From IMG/VR virus record IMGVR_UViG_3300026118_000034, positions 1 to 29,045 of that record: a DNA stretch of 29,045 bases; one strand, written 5' to 3'. Position 1 is the stretch's first letter, and each line of letters opens with the position of its first letter. The stretch is from a virus. The translations under genes were made by a program, and so were the position numbers. Below, piece by piece: positions 1-6,892 of this stretch. Below the pieces are notes generated by a model that did no database searches, had not been told where the DNA came from, and saw only the letters and a program-made list of their open reading frames with translations.

Positions 1-1
1 T

Positions 2-439
2 CAGGCCCTGATGATCCCCGTCAACGGCCTGCCCGAGTCCGACGGCCGGGACGGCACCGAGGGCGGCACCACGTACGGCCGTGGCGACGCGGGCGAATCT
101 TGGGAGAACGCCACCCCGGCCCGCCAGACTCAGCAGGCCGGACACGAACAGCACGTGGACTCTCGGCCGCACACCGCGCCCGAGGAGGTCGAGAACAGCG
201 AGACCGCGTCTGCCCCGCCGATCGACGACCGCTCGCCGGAGGAGAAGGCCACGGCGGCGCAGAACGCCCTGATCGCGCTGGCCGGGTTCGCGAAGGAGGA
301 GCAGCGTCCCCGCCTGGACAAGATCCTCCGGGCCATCACCACGGCCGGGATCGGTGAGACCATGATCCAGCACGCGGACGGTCGGCAGACCACCCTGAAC
401 CAGTACGCCGCAACCGTGAACGCGCAGGTAGGTGTCTGA
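2..439 (+). CDS. C-terminal part of an unidentified phage protein (5' end outside window)
   Basis: The frame is open from the left edge, and the first ATG (position 11) has no visible ribosome-binding site in the few bases before it, so I read this as the tail end of a longer gene. The visible part has a low-complexity, Gly/Glu/Gln-rich stretch (about 60 residues) followed by a helical segment with the motif EEKATAAQNALIALAGFAKEE. I do not recognise a domain. The stop TGA overlaps the ATG of the next gene by one base, so the two are translationally coupled. Because the next gene resembles a partner of phage recombination proteins and an SSB gene follows, a single-strand annealing protein (RecT/Erf type) C-terminus is a possible identity, but that is inference from context only. 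Confidence 0.6.
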   Translation, partial: QALMIPVNGLPESDGRDGTEGGTTYGRGDAGESWENATPARQTQQAGHEQHVDSRPHTAPEEVENSETASAPPIDDRSPEEKATAAQNALIALAGFAKEEQRPRLDKILRAITTAGIGETMIQHADGRQTTLNQYAATVNAQVGV

Positions 440-1197
440 TGGGCCACGACGCGGACCACACGGCGGACCTCGCGCAGACCTACATGCCTGGCGTGGACCC
501 CGAGGCGGACGCCGAGTCAGTCGCGTTCAATGCCGAGATGGATGCGGCCGCCGAGATGGATGCGGCCATGCTCGCGGACAAGCTGGCCGACGCGATCCAT
601 GACGCCCTGGAGCGCAACAATCACGGCGACTGCGACCTGGGGCCGTACGCGAACACCACCCTGCACGAGGGCGAAACGGTCGTGGTGTGCGGATGCGCCC
701 AGTACTTCCCCGCGCCCGAGCTGGCCGCACCCACCGTGGCGCTGTCGCCCGAGCGTGTCGACGCGCACGGGTCGGCGGCCGTCACGGTGGCGGCCGCCGA
801 CCCGATCGCCCGCACGCTGGCTCTGATCGGCCCGGCGGAGGACTACCGGCCGGACCAGGTGGAGCGGCTGATGCTCGACTGCGTCCAGCGGCTGGAGGAG
901 GGTCAGGCGTTCGAGCGCTGGGCGCTGGAGCAGGCCAGCGAGGCGGACCGCGCCTACAGCCGCGCCTACGCCCTGGCCTTTACGAAGGCGCCCGGCGCGA
1001 TGGAGCTGCGGCGCAACGTCGCCGAGGTCGAGTGCGCCGAGCTGGCCGACGCCAAGGACCGGACCGACATGGTGCACCGGGCCGCCAAGGCCGCGATGCA
1101 CAACCTGCGGTCGACGCTGTCCGGCTATCAATCGGTGCTGCGCAGCGTGCAGGCGACCTTCCAGGCCGGGGGCTCAAACGGGGGCAGACCGTACTAG
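439..1197 (+). CDS. Recombination-associated hypothetical protein
   Basis: 252 residues, starting at ATG in a TGATG overlap with the preceding gene. The first third is Ala/Asp/Glu-rich with a small Cys/His-containing patch (DCDLGPY, VVCGCAQYF). The C-terminal 100 residues form a helical segment (RAYSRAYALAFTKAPGAMEL ... AAKAAMHNLRSTLSGYQSVL) of the kind I know from small phage proteins encoded beside RecT/Erf-type annealing proteins, where residues rich in Ala/Tyr lead into a Leu-rich helix. The role is unknown; presence in a block ending with SSB supports a DNA recombination or replication accessory role. Family resemblance is from memory and not tested here. The gene could instead be an unrelated helical protein. 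Confidence 0.75.
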   Translation: MGHDADHTADLAQTYMPGVDPEADAESVAFNAEMDAAAEMDAAMLADKLADAIHDALERNNHGDCDLGPYANTTLHEGETVVVCGCAQYFPAPELAAPTVALSPERVDAHGSAAVTVAAADPIARTLALIGPAEDYRPDQVERLMLDCVQRLEEGQAFERWALEQASEADRAYSRAYALAFTKAPGAMELRRNVAEVECAELADAKDRTDMVHRAAKAAMHNLRSTLSGYQSVLRSVQATFQAGGSNGGRPY

Positions 1198-1207
1198 GAG
1201 GTGCGGG

Positions 1208-1522
1208 TTGGCCAGGAAGTACCACCTCTCCGGATACACGTCCGGGCGGCAGAGGCCACTGGGCAAGGACGGCCCCGACTGGCTCGGGCACTGCTACATC
1301 CACGACAAGACCGCATGGGCTTCCCGCAAGGCCGCCCGCCGGGCCGCGAAGAAACGCCACCCGGAGGGCGGGAAGTCGCCCTACCCCTGTGGTCACACGA
1401 ACGGCTGGCACTACGGGACCGCGCACTATTCACGCGACACCTACCGAGGAGTAGTAGATGCCGAGGAAGACCCCCGACGGGAAGTGGACCCGGCGGGCGA
1501 CCAACACGAACAGCCGAGGTAG
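1208..1522 (+). CDS. Small basic His/Cys protein of unknown function
   Basis: 104 residues. The start is TTG at 1208, chosen because an AGGAGG Shine-Dalgarno sequence (1197-1202, overlapping the preceding stop) lies six bases upstream; there is no better ATG. The middle is strongly basic (WASRKAARRAAKKRHPEGG), followed by YPCGHTNGWHYGTAH, a Cys/His-rich patch that recalls the C-terminal metal-binding patch of many small actinophage proteins. The last 20 residues overlap the next gene in another frame and are acidic and low complexity. A nucleic-acid-binding role is plausible from charge and the Cys/His patch, but nothing more specific can be said. Confidence 0.65.
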   Translation: MARKYHLSGYTSGRQRPLGKDGPDWLGHCYIHDKTAWASRKAARRAAKKRHPEGGKSPYPCGHTNGWHYGTAHYSRDTYRGVVDAEEDPRREVDPAGDQHEQPR

Positions 1523-1799
1523 CGCGGCCGACCGGCGCAGGCGGCGCGAATACCTGATCAACACGTTCGGCGACGGCATCACCTGCACCTGTTCGCACTG
1601 CCCAGCAGTGCTCACGGTCAAGACCGTCAACGTGGACCGCATCATCCCGGGATGGCAGGGCGGCACCTACCGGCGCGAGAACATCCGGCCTTCGTGCTGG
1701 CCCTGCGGCAACAAGCAGGGCGGCGCGATGGGCCAGCAGGCGAAGAACGCGAAGACCAACGAGAGGAGCACGAGATGCAGTTCAACCGGTCCGCACTGA
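1458..1799 (+). CDS. HNH endonuclease-like zinc protein
   Basis: 113 residues, ATG start preceded by GAGGAG. It has a basic N-terminus (residues 1-32), then CSHC (C45, C48), the core VDRIIPGWQGGTYRRENIRP (59-78) and SCWPC (C80, C83). Paired CxxC motifs around a D-R-I-x-P-G...N-I-x-P core are the signature of small phage HNH nucleases, where the motif binds zinc and cuts DNA. Here the residue after the first Asp is Arg (D60-R61) where the catalytic DH pair is usual, and CN after the last CxxC is CGN, so nuclease activity is uncertain; a DNA-binding zinc protein is the alternative. It overlaps the previous gene by 65 bases and the next by 25 bases. Confidence 0.75.
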   Translation: MPRKTPDGKWTRRATNTNSRGSAADRRRRREYLINTFGDGITCTCSHCPAVLTVKTVNVDRIIPGWQGGTYRRENIRPSCWPCGNKQGGAMGQQAKNAKTNERSTRCSSTGPH

Positions 1800-2227
1800 T
1801 CGAGGCGATCGACAAGGCGATCAAGATGGAGCACGCGGCCATCGTCGACATCCACGCGCGCAACGCGGCGGCCGACGACGAGCACCGCAAGGAGTGGCTG
1901 TCGCTGCACGAGGAGAAGTGGATGAAGGCGACCGCCGCCATCCGCGCGAAGCTGCGCAGGGGTCAGCCGGTCACTGAAGAGGACATCCCCCGCGACCGGT
2001 CCGGCTACACCGGAAAGGCGTACTACCGGCCGAAGCGTGCCAGCGAGGTCCCCGCGCGCGCCACCGAGCTGGCCGGTCTGCGGGCCGTGCTGGACGCCGT
2101 CGCGGACGAGACGATTGGCACCACAGCGCTGCGGTCACTCGGGGTGGGTGTTAGCACCCTGCGCACGATCGTGCCGCTGCTGGGTTCGGCCACCGTGCGC
2201 AGCGAGACCCTGAAGGCGGTGAAGTGA
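1775..2227 (+). CDS. Helical hypothetical protein
   Basis: 150 residues. ATG at 1775 is preferred over upstream in-frame starts because GAGAGGAG lies just before it, and the region further upstream in this frame is only the shadow of the HNH-like gene. The first 60 residues look helical and charged (EHAAIVDIHARNAAADDEHR, WLSLHEEKWMKATAAIRAKL), followed by a loop with GYTGKAYYRPKR and a hydrophobic C-terminal half (LAGLRAVLDAVADETIGTTA). I recognise no family. The stop overlaps the next start as TGATG. Confidence 0.7.
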   Translation: MQFNRSALIEAIDKAIKMEHAAIVDIHARNAAADDEHRKEWLSLHEEKWMKATAAIRAKLRRGQPVTEEDIPRDRSGYTGKAYYRPKRASEVPARATELAGLRAVLDAVADETIGTTALRSLGVGVSTLRTIVPLLGSATVRSETLKAVK

Positions 2228-2628
2228 TGGGCTGGTGTGGCGGTACCGAGATCATGGACACCGCCCTGCGGGCGGCGGACCATCTGGCCGCCGCCGTGTG
2301 GGCGATCGGCTACAACGCCGGTGCAGCGGGCGATGAAGCCGACTTCGACGAGGTCCTGAAAAACCCCCAGACGCGCGCCAGGCTGGACGACGTCCTGCGC
2401 CCGTACGTCCGGCAGATCGCCAGGCAGCTGCACGAGGGCGACTGGGACTGCGTGGACGAGGCGGACGAGTTCGACCGCTTCCCTCAAGAGATGTACGACC
2501 ATGACGACACCGAGCACGAGTCATGGTTGCGCGCCCGCATGGCCGATGCGGAGACCTCGGAAGAAGCACTGGCCTGGTGCTACAAGCTCAAGGCCCACAC
2601 CGACAAGATGAAAGCAGGCAATGACTGA
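2227..2628 (+). CDS. MGWC-type actinophage hypothetical protein
   Basis: 133 residues from ATG at 2227 (a GTG one codon upstream is possible). The N-terminus [11 protein letters not shown] and the later [20 protein letters not shown] are the hallmark stretches of a small protein that I recall from many actinobacteriophages, where its role is unknown. The protein is acidic and helical. It overlaps both neighbours by one base (TGATG), placing it firmly in the operon ending with SSB. Family recognition is from memory of the conserved N-terminus and the W-D-C motif. Confidence 0.8.
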   Translation: MGWCGGTEIMDTALRAADHLAAAVWAIGYNAGAAGDEADFDEVLKNPQTRARLDDVLRPYVRQIARQLHEGDWDCVDEADEFDRFPQEMYDHDDTEHESWLRARMADAETSEEALAWCYKLKAHTDKMKAGND

Positions 2629-3128
2629 TGTCAGGCGAAACGGTACTGAGCGTGGTCGGCAATCTGACCGCTGATCCCGAACTGCGCTTCACCCAGTCCG
2701 GCGCGGCGGTGACGTCCTTCACGGTCGCCTCGACCCCCCGCACTTTCGATCGCCAGTCCGGTGAGTGGAAGGACGGCGAGGCGCTGTTCCTGCGGTGCAA
2801 CGTGTGGCGGCAGGTCGCCGAGAACGTGGCCGAGTCGCTCGCGCGAGGGTCCCGCGTGCTCGTGACGGGGCGGCTGCGCCAGCGCTCGTTCGAGACGAAG
2901 GAGGGCGAGAAGCGCACGGTTGTCGAGCTGGAGGTCGACGAGATCGGCCCCTCGCTGCGCTACGTCACCGCGAAGATCAACAAGGTGACCCGTGGCGATG
3001 GAGGCGGCGGCGGATACGGCGGCCGTCAGCAGCAGTCGACCCCGTCCGCCCCTGACCCTTGGGCCACCGCCGAGCCGCCCAGGCAGTCCGCGCAGCAGCA
3101 GACCTGGCCCGACGAGCCTCCGTTCTGA
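2628..3128 (+). CDS. ssb: Single-stranded DNA-binding protein
   Basis: 166 residues. Residues 1-112 form the OB fold of bacterial-type [23 protein letters not shown] at the N-terminus, [18 protein letters not shown] in the middle and [20 protein letters not shown] with the conserved Gly-Arg-Leu strand. A Gly/Gln/Pro-rich linker (about 125-155) leads to an acidic tip ending DEPPF, the usual docking peptide for replication and repair partners. The protein coats single-stranded phage DNA during replication and recombination. It is the last gene of the first operon; a 17-base-pair inverted repeat follows eight bases after the stop. Confidence 0.97.
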   Translation: MSGETVLSVVGNLTADPELRFTQSGAAVTSFTVASTPRTFDRQSGEWKDGEALFLRCNVWRQVAENVAESLARGSRVLVTGRLRQRSFETKEGEKRTVVELEVDEIGPSLRYVTAKINKVTRGDGGGGGYGGRQQQSTPSAPDPWATAEPPRQSAQQQTWPDEPPF

Positions 3129-3135
3129 CCTGCGA

Positions 3136-3180
3136 CGATCCCCACAATACCCCTGCTCATGTCGGGTATTGTGGGGATCG
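3136..3180. repeat. 17-bp perfect inverted repeat after ssb
   Basis: Arms CGATCCCCACAATACCC (3136-3152) and its exact complement (3164-3180) flank an 11-base loop. It would form a strong hairpin in RNA and could end the ssb operon, but no U-run follows; instead the -35 box of the next promoter begins three bases later. It could therefore also be a protein-binding site for the adjacent promoter. Confidence 0.85.
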
Positions 3181-3182
3181 AC

Positions 3183-3212
3183 TTGACACCCCCACTTTCC
3201 AGGGGGCATGAT
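3183..3212 (+). promoter_or_regulatory. Promoter P1 with dyad spacer (copy 1 of 3)
   Basis: TTGACA (3183-3188) is a perfect -35 box; CATGAT (3207-3212) sits at an 18-base distance. The spacer is itself a dyad, CCCCCACTTTCCAGGGGG. The same TTGACACCCCCA start and G-tract before the -10 box recur at 6821 and, on the other strand, at 27909. After it a leader of about 36 bases ends in a GAACGGAGAACC purine-rich ribosome-binding region before the ATG at 3249. It likely drives the genes from 3249 to 6804. Confidence 0.8.
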
Positions 3213-3248
3213 GGCTTCACAACGGGAACAACGAGAACGGAGAACCCG

Positions 3249-3788
3249 ATGAAGCGCGTGCAGCACTGCGACGTCAAGCAGGGCTTGACGATCAAGCTGC
3301 CCAATCATGGTCCGACCGGGCGCTGGGCGACCATCGACCGGGTGATCGAGCAGCGCCCCGACACGGACAAGCAGGCCGCCTCGGCTCTCGTGGTCGTCTC
3401 CTACCTGAACGGCAGAGACTCGGGCAAGCTGCTCCAGATACTCCTGTATGCCCGCGTCGACGGCTACGAGGTCCACCCGAACAGCTCCATGATCGCGGCC
3501 CGGCGCCACCATCGCGCCGGTCGCGCCGACGTCAAGAACATCGTCCTGCGCGACTACGTGATCAAGTACTCGGCCGTGGACCGCGTCGACAGCCAGGGCG
3601 AGACCTGCGGCTACTGCCAGGCTCGCCCGGTCACCGTCAACATCTACGCGCACTGCCACGTCGCCGCCAGCAGGCGGGCCGAGGAAAACACCTGGCCCAC
3701 GTGCGACCGGTGCGCGCTGCACTCCATCGACCAGGTCGAGGACGTCGACCCGAGTTACGCCATCACCATCGAGAGGACGGGTCCCTGA
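3249..3788 (+). CDS. Zinc-ribbon-like hypothetical protein
   Basis: 179 residues, ATG with GGAGAA upstream; upstream in-frame starts lie inside the promoter and are rejected. The N-terminal 110 residues look like mixed alpha/beta with no known motif. The C-terminal part carries CGYC (C120, C123), HCH (135-137) and CDRCALH (C152, C155, H158), a spacing expected for one or two structural zinc sites. It is the first gene behind promoter P1, so probably highly and early expressed. Function unknown; a regulator or host-interaction protein would fit a first-in-operon zinc protein, but this is inference. Confidence 0.8.
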   Translation: MKRVQHCDVKQGLTIKLPNHGPTGRWATIDRVIEQRPDTDKQAASALVVVSYLNGRDSGKLLQILLYARVDGYEVHPNSSMIAARRHHRAGRADVKNIVLRDYVIKYSAVDRVDSQGETCGYCQARPVTVNIYAHCHVAASRRAEENTWPTCDRCALHSIDQVEDVDPSYAITIERTGP

Positions 3789-4252
3789 TGACACCCAAGC
3801 AGGGTCTTGACCCGGTCGACGCGCTGCCCCCGACCAGCAGGAAGGTTCTGGAGAGCGCGCCCGACCACGGCCGATACCTGGTCCCGTACACGGTCGGCCG
3901 CCTGTTCTTCGAGCGGGGATGGGGTGACCACCTGGGCAAGAGCAGCTCGCGCACCGGTAGCGGTGTACCAACCTCGCTGTTCCAGCTCAACGAACAGGGG
4001 CTCAAGGCTGTCCAGGTGGCCCGCCAGCGCTCTCGCGTCGCAGTGGAGGACGTCACCTACTCCGCAGTGCACGAGGCCACCACAGGCGTGATCGGGGACC
4101 TGCTGGAGGACTACTCGGTGGACTTCCTCATCCGCGAGGCCGAGGCACTGATCGTCCGCATCCAGGAGGCCGGACAGTCGGACGCCGGTGCGCGCGGCTA
4201 TCGGGACGCCCTGGTTGAGCACCGCGACGCGCAGGCGAGCGTGTCGGCATGA
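3788..4252 (+). CDS. Hypothetical protein
   Basis: 154 residues from ATG in a TGATG overlap with the previous gene. The segment LFFERGWGDHLGKSSSRTGS around residues 39-58 is followed by SLFQLNEQGLKAVQVARQRS, which could be a helix-turn-helix-like piece, and a C-terminal helical part (DFLIREAEALIVRIQEAGQS). No family recognised. The alternative upstream starts (from 3701) run through the preceding gene and are not needed. Confidence 0.72.
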   Translation: MTPKQGLDPVDALPPTSRKVLESAPDHGRYLVPYTVGRLFFERGWGDHLGKSSSRTGSGVPTSLFQLNEQGLKAVQVARQRSRVAVEDVTYSAVHEATTGVIGDLLEDYSVDFLIREAEALIVRIQEAGQSDAGARGYRDALVEHRDAQASVSA

Positions 4253-4500
4253 ACCTCGCGGGCTTCTTGGCGCAGCGCGCGGCGGTCGCCGTTCGCGGCA
4301 CCAAGTACCGCACCCAGGGCGTCGTCAACGGGCAGCGTCGAGACCTTCCGCCCACCACCGTTGACCGCCGGTACGCCGTCGCCGCCTGCTCGTCGATCCT
4401 GCGGGAGCTGGCCGAGATCGCGCGAGCAGCGGGCCCCTTGCCCGCACCGCTGCTCGACAAGCTCGCGCACACGGTGGAGAGCCAGGAGCCACCTAGATGA
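4249..4500 (+). CDS. Small hypothetical protein
   Basis: 83 residues, ATG overlapping the preceding stop as ATGA. The N-terminal half is basic (FLAQRAAVAVRGTKYRTQGV, NGQRRD), the C-terminal half a Leu/Ala-rich helix (ACSSILRELAEIARAAGPLP). No family recognised. Coupling to both neighbours by ATGA overlaps supports it as a real gene of the P1 operon. Confidence 0.65.
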   Translation: MNLAGFLAQRAAVAVRGTKYRTQGVVNGQRRDLPPTTVDRRYAVAACSSILRELAEIARAAGPLPAPLLDKLAHTVESQEPPR

Positions 4501-4778
4501 GCGGCGACGACATGATCGTGCTGGACGAGGTGCCAGGCATGCTCGAAGCTCTGCGCGCCGTCCAGCTCGTCGGCGGGGTCCTGCTCGACCCGCGCGCCGC
4601 TCAGCAGCTCGTCGTGGCCGCGTGGCATGCCGCCGAGCCTGCCGCGCGCGCCGCCGCCTTCGCCGACGCGGCCGACGTGCTGCACGAGTTCGCTGACAGC
4701 TCGGCCGGGCTTGGGCACTACCACGACGCGGCGACCCTGCTCGACCTGTTCAGCTACGAAATGAGGAGCCAGCAGTGA
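4497..4778 (+). CDS. Small Ala/Leu-rich helical protein
   Basis: 93 residues, ATG in an ATGA overlap with the previous gene. It is almost entirely predicted helix and acidic (GMLEALRAVQLVGGVLLDPR, AARAAAFADAADVLHEFADS). No transmembrane segment and no recognised motif. The stop overlaps the GTG of the next gene. Function unknown. Confidence 0.65.
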   Translation: MSGDDMIVLDEVPGMLEALRAVQLVGGVLLDPRAAQQLVVAAWHAAEPAARAAAFADAADVLHEFADSSAGLGHYHDAATLLDLFSYEMRSQQ

Positions 4779-5218
4779 AGACGATCATTCCGCCCAATCG
4801 TCGCATCCTGACGGTGCCATTGATCCTGGGGCACACCAACAAGGTGACTATGTCACGACGGGCGCAGGTCCTGGGCGTCCATGTCGACGCAGACGGCATC
4901 CTGACCCTGTCCGTGGCCGGGAACCCTGACGCGGACCGGTGGGACGACCGGCTTTTCGTGGTCAGGACGGACGCGCTGGGCCTGCCGCACGAACTGGGCA
5001 GGCTCGCCCTCGTTGGTGGTCCGATCATGTGCGGTGACGACGTGTGGTACGTGTTCGAGATCGACTCCCCCGAGGACGGGCCACGCCTGGGAACCAAGCG
5101 TGGCGCTGCCAGCGTCATCGTCCAGCAGAATGCGCCGGTGTCCGGCGTGAATGTGCAGGTTGGCCAGATGCTTGGCCACGCGGGCGGCTTGGCCGGAGCG
5201 GGGGTGTACGTCCAGTGA
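4775..5218 (+). CDS. Beta-rich hypothetical protein
   Basis: 147 residues; GTG start at 4775 with GAGGAG seven bases upstream. The body reads as alternating strands: RILTVPLILG, AQVLGVHVDADGILTLSV, DRLFVVRTDALGLP and DDVWYVFEID. The pattern of a short strand, a variable middle and a W-x-x-F-E ending recalls a small phage family typified by DUF7352, but I am not sure of the match. The last 30 residues are Gly/Val-rich and of low complexity. It sits in the middle of the P1 operon with a four-base overlap to the next gene. Confidence 0.68.
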   Translation: MKTIIPPNRRILTVPLILGHTNKVTMSRRAQVLGVHVDADGILTLSVAGNPDADRWDDRLFVVRTDALGLPHELGRLALVGGPIMCGDDVWYVFEIDSPEDGPRLGTKRGAASVIVQQNAPVSGVNVQVGQMLGHAGGLAGAGVYVQ

Positions 5219-5943
5219 TCCAGGACCGCGCCGAGCTGGAGCCGTTGCCCGCGATCTTCGGCAAACTGCCCACCGCTCAGGACCTGAAGCGGCAGGTTCT
5301 GGAGGCGATCGACGGCGGCTACAACCAGCTCGTGCGGGCGCGCGGCGAGGTCACCCGGCCGGAGGACACCTACGAGGTGCAGCGTCGCCTGGCGGGCGCG
5401 GCCGAAATGCTGGGCGAGTTCGAGCGGGCGTTCAAGGCAGGCCGCACGGCGATCAACTCCTACCAGAAAGAGGAGTTCGAGCTGGCCCTGGGCGGGCGCG
5501 AGGTGGCGCCGCGCGAGTCGATGAACGTGCCGGACACAGAGGGCGACCTGCGGGTTGCCGCCGACACGGCGAACAACTACAGCATCGACCTGCACGCCCT
5601 GATCGCGGCCGCCGCGAAATGCGCCTTCGACGCCCGTGACCCTGGGTATTCGCCGCTCACCGGCGGAATGCACCGGATCGACACGCAGGTCGAGAACGTC
5701 GTCAACGGGGACAGCGAGATTCCGCCCGAGGACCTCGCCGAGGTGCTCGCGGAGTACGCCATCGCCACCGCGTACGAGTTGCTGCGGTGTGGCAAGTTCG
5801 AGCCGCAGGTCACCAAGGTGCGGGCCTACGCTGACATGATCGCGCGCGCTGGAGACGACCAGCTCGCGGCGACCGTGAACAGCGCGATCATGAAGACCGT
5901 GAAGCTCAAGGGCGTCAAGGTGGAGAGGAAGGTAGCGAAGTGA
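5215..5943 (+). CDS. Conserved-looking hypothetical protein
   Basis: 242 residues from GTG at 5215 (GTGA overlap with the preceding stop; a GGAGCGGGGG purine run lies upstream). The reading frame upstream of this GTG is a shadow of the preceding gene. Residues 15-80 look like a helical hairpin (TAQDLKRQVLEAIDGGYNQL, YEVQRRLAGAAEMLGEFERA), and the centre has GREVAPRESMNVPDTEGDLR, a compact motif that looks conserved. No enzymatic signature recognised. At 242 residues it is the largest gene of the P1 operon. Function unknown. Confidence 0.75.
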   Translation: MIQDRAELEPLPAIFGKLPTAQDLKRQVLEAIDGGYNQLVRARGEVTRPEDTYEVQRRLAGAAEMLGEFERAFKAGRTAINSYQKEEFELALGGREVAPRESMNVPDTEGDLRVAADTANNYSIDLHALIAAAAKCAFDARDPGYSPLTGGMHRIDTQVENVVNGDSEIPPEDLAEVLAEYAIATAYELLRCGKFEPQVTKVRAYADMIARAGDDQLAATVNSAIMKTVKLKGVKVERKVAK

Positions 5944-6455
5944 ACGAGAACGATCCAGTGCAGGAAATCCCGGACTCCGAGCTGATCGCGGAGGAGTTCG
6001 ACCGAATGGAGCGGGACGTGCGCGGAGGAAGCGTGCAGATCCCGGTGGACTCTAGCCTGCTGGAGGATGTGCCGAACCACCTCGCGGCCGAGGCCTACAC
6101 GCCACCTGACGCCGAGATGATGGCGGTGATCGCCGAGATCGAGGACGCCACCGCCGAGCAGGTCGCGACGGTGCGCAACGAGCAGTCGCTCCGCATCGCG
6201 AACATGGGTCAGGACGGCGTGCACCACTTCCTCGTCAACGTCGAGGGCCGGGAGCTGTGCGGCTCGTGCGGCACGCCGTTCCCGTGCGAGAAGTGGACGA
6301 GCGAGATCGACCCCCGCAACGAGGCCGAGTCGACCGGACGCCCCATCCCGGACGAGGACAAGGCGCAGGCCGTCGCCCAGCTACTCAACGTCCCCATCGA
6401 GAGGGCTCGCCAGATCGTGCTGTTGTCGACGCCACTCGACCAGATCGGAGGCTGA
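5940..6455 (+). CDS. Acidic hypothetical protein with CxxC motif
   Basis: 171 residues; GTG start in a GTGA overlap with the previous gene. The N-terminal 90 residues are acidic and helical. Around residues 100-116 there is VEGRELCGSCGTPFPCEKW (C107, C110, C116), a partial zinc-knuckle pattern, and the C-terminus has a UBA-like sounding helix pair (AQAVAQLLNVPIERARQIVL). Family unknown. Located near the end of the P1 operon. Confidence 0.7.
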   Translation: MNENDPVQEIPDSELIAEEFDRMERDVRGGSVQIPVDSSLLEDVPNHLAAEAYTPPDAEMMAVIAEIEDATAEQVATVRNEQSLRIANMGQDGVHHFLVNVEGRELCGSCGTPFPCEKWTSEIDPRNEAESTGRPIPDEDKAQAVAQLLNVPIERARQIVLLSTPLDQIGG

Positions 6456-6457
6456 CC

Positions 6458-6547
6458 ATGGGAGAAGGACACCCCTGGGACCCGGAGGGCAACGTCCTGC
6501 CCAAGCCGCCGCCCAAGCCTGACCCGCCCAAGCCGGTCAAGATGTAG
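6458..6547 (+). CDS. Tiny proline/lysine-rich peptide
   Basis: 29 residues, MGEGHPWDPEGNVLPKPPPK followed by a Pro/Lys tail. ATG at 6458 has a GGAGG box six bases upstream (6447-6451), only two bases separate it from the preceding stop, and the next gene follows 14 bases later, so the spacing is that of a true gene. No function known. The high Pro content suggests an extended peptide that binds a partner. It could be non-coding filler, but the ribosome-binding site argues against that. Confidence 0.5.
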   Translation: MGEGHPWDPEGNVLPKPPPKPDPPKPVKM

Positions 6548-6561
6548 CCGGGGAGGTCCGC

Positions 6562-6804
6562 ATGAACAAGCGTCAGGCACTGGGCGCGCTCGCCGGTGAC
6601 CTCCTGCTGAAGCTGCGGGAGATGCGGGAGCATGACGAACGGTACGGCTCGTATCACGCTCAGACCGGCACGCCGGACCACGACAGGATGATGCTGGCTC
6701 ACGAAGAGCTGGAGTGGCGGCTGATGAAGATCGAAAGTCCCACCCTGCGGCGAAAGCCCAAGTCACGGCCGCCGGACCCGAACCAGGTTGCTCTGTTCGA
6801 GTGA
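6562..6804 (+). CDS. Small charged helical protein
   Basis: 80 residues, ATG with GGGGAGG upstream. Nearly all helix in the first 60 residues (LLLKLREMREHDERYGSYHA, MMLAHEELEWRLMKIES), then a basic Pro/Lys-rich tail ending DPNQVALFE. That ending resembles a short sliding-clamp-binding (PIP-like) peptide of the form Q-x-x-L-F, which would link it to the host beta clamp; this is an inference from five residues. Last gene of the P1 operon. Confidence 0.65.
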   Translation: MNKRQALGALAGDLLLKLREMREHDERYGSYHAQTGTPDHDRMMLAHEELEWRLMKIESPTLRRKPKSRPPDPNQVALFE

Positions 6805-6806
6805 CG

Positions 6807-6849
6807 TCATGCCCCATGAGTTGACACCCCCACCACTCATGGGGCATGA
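6807..6849. repeat. 14-bp inverted repeat spanning promoter P2
   Basis: Arms TCATGCCCCATGAG (6807-6820) and its exact complement (6836-6849). The left arm ends exactly where the -35 box of P2 begins, and the right arm covers the end of the spacer and most of the -10 box. This position is expected for an operator at which a dimeric regulator would block or shape promoter access. Confidence 0.8.
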
Positions 6850-6850
6850 T
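6821..6850 (+). promoter_or_regulatory. Promoter P2 with dyad spacer (copy 2 of 3)
   Basis: TTGACA (6821-6826), 18-base spacer beginning CCCCCA and ending GGGG, then CATGAT (6845-6850). It has the same boxes and same spacer length as P1. A 42-base leader containing CGAGAGGGAGAACCGA leads to the ATG at 6893. Confidence 0.8.
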
Positions 6851-6892
6851 GGTTTTACCAGCACAGAGGGACAACCGAGAGGGAGAACCGAA

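Noticed and set aside
2631-3971. 446-residue open frame on the minus strand opposite ssb and the 3249 gene
   Set aside because: It runs antisense through a clear SSB gene, a promoter and a palindrome; long antisense frames are expected at this GC content. The + strand genes have good starts and recognised folds.
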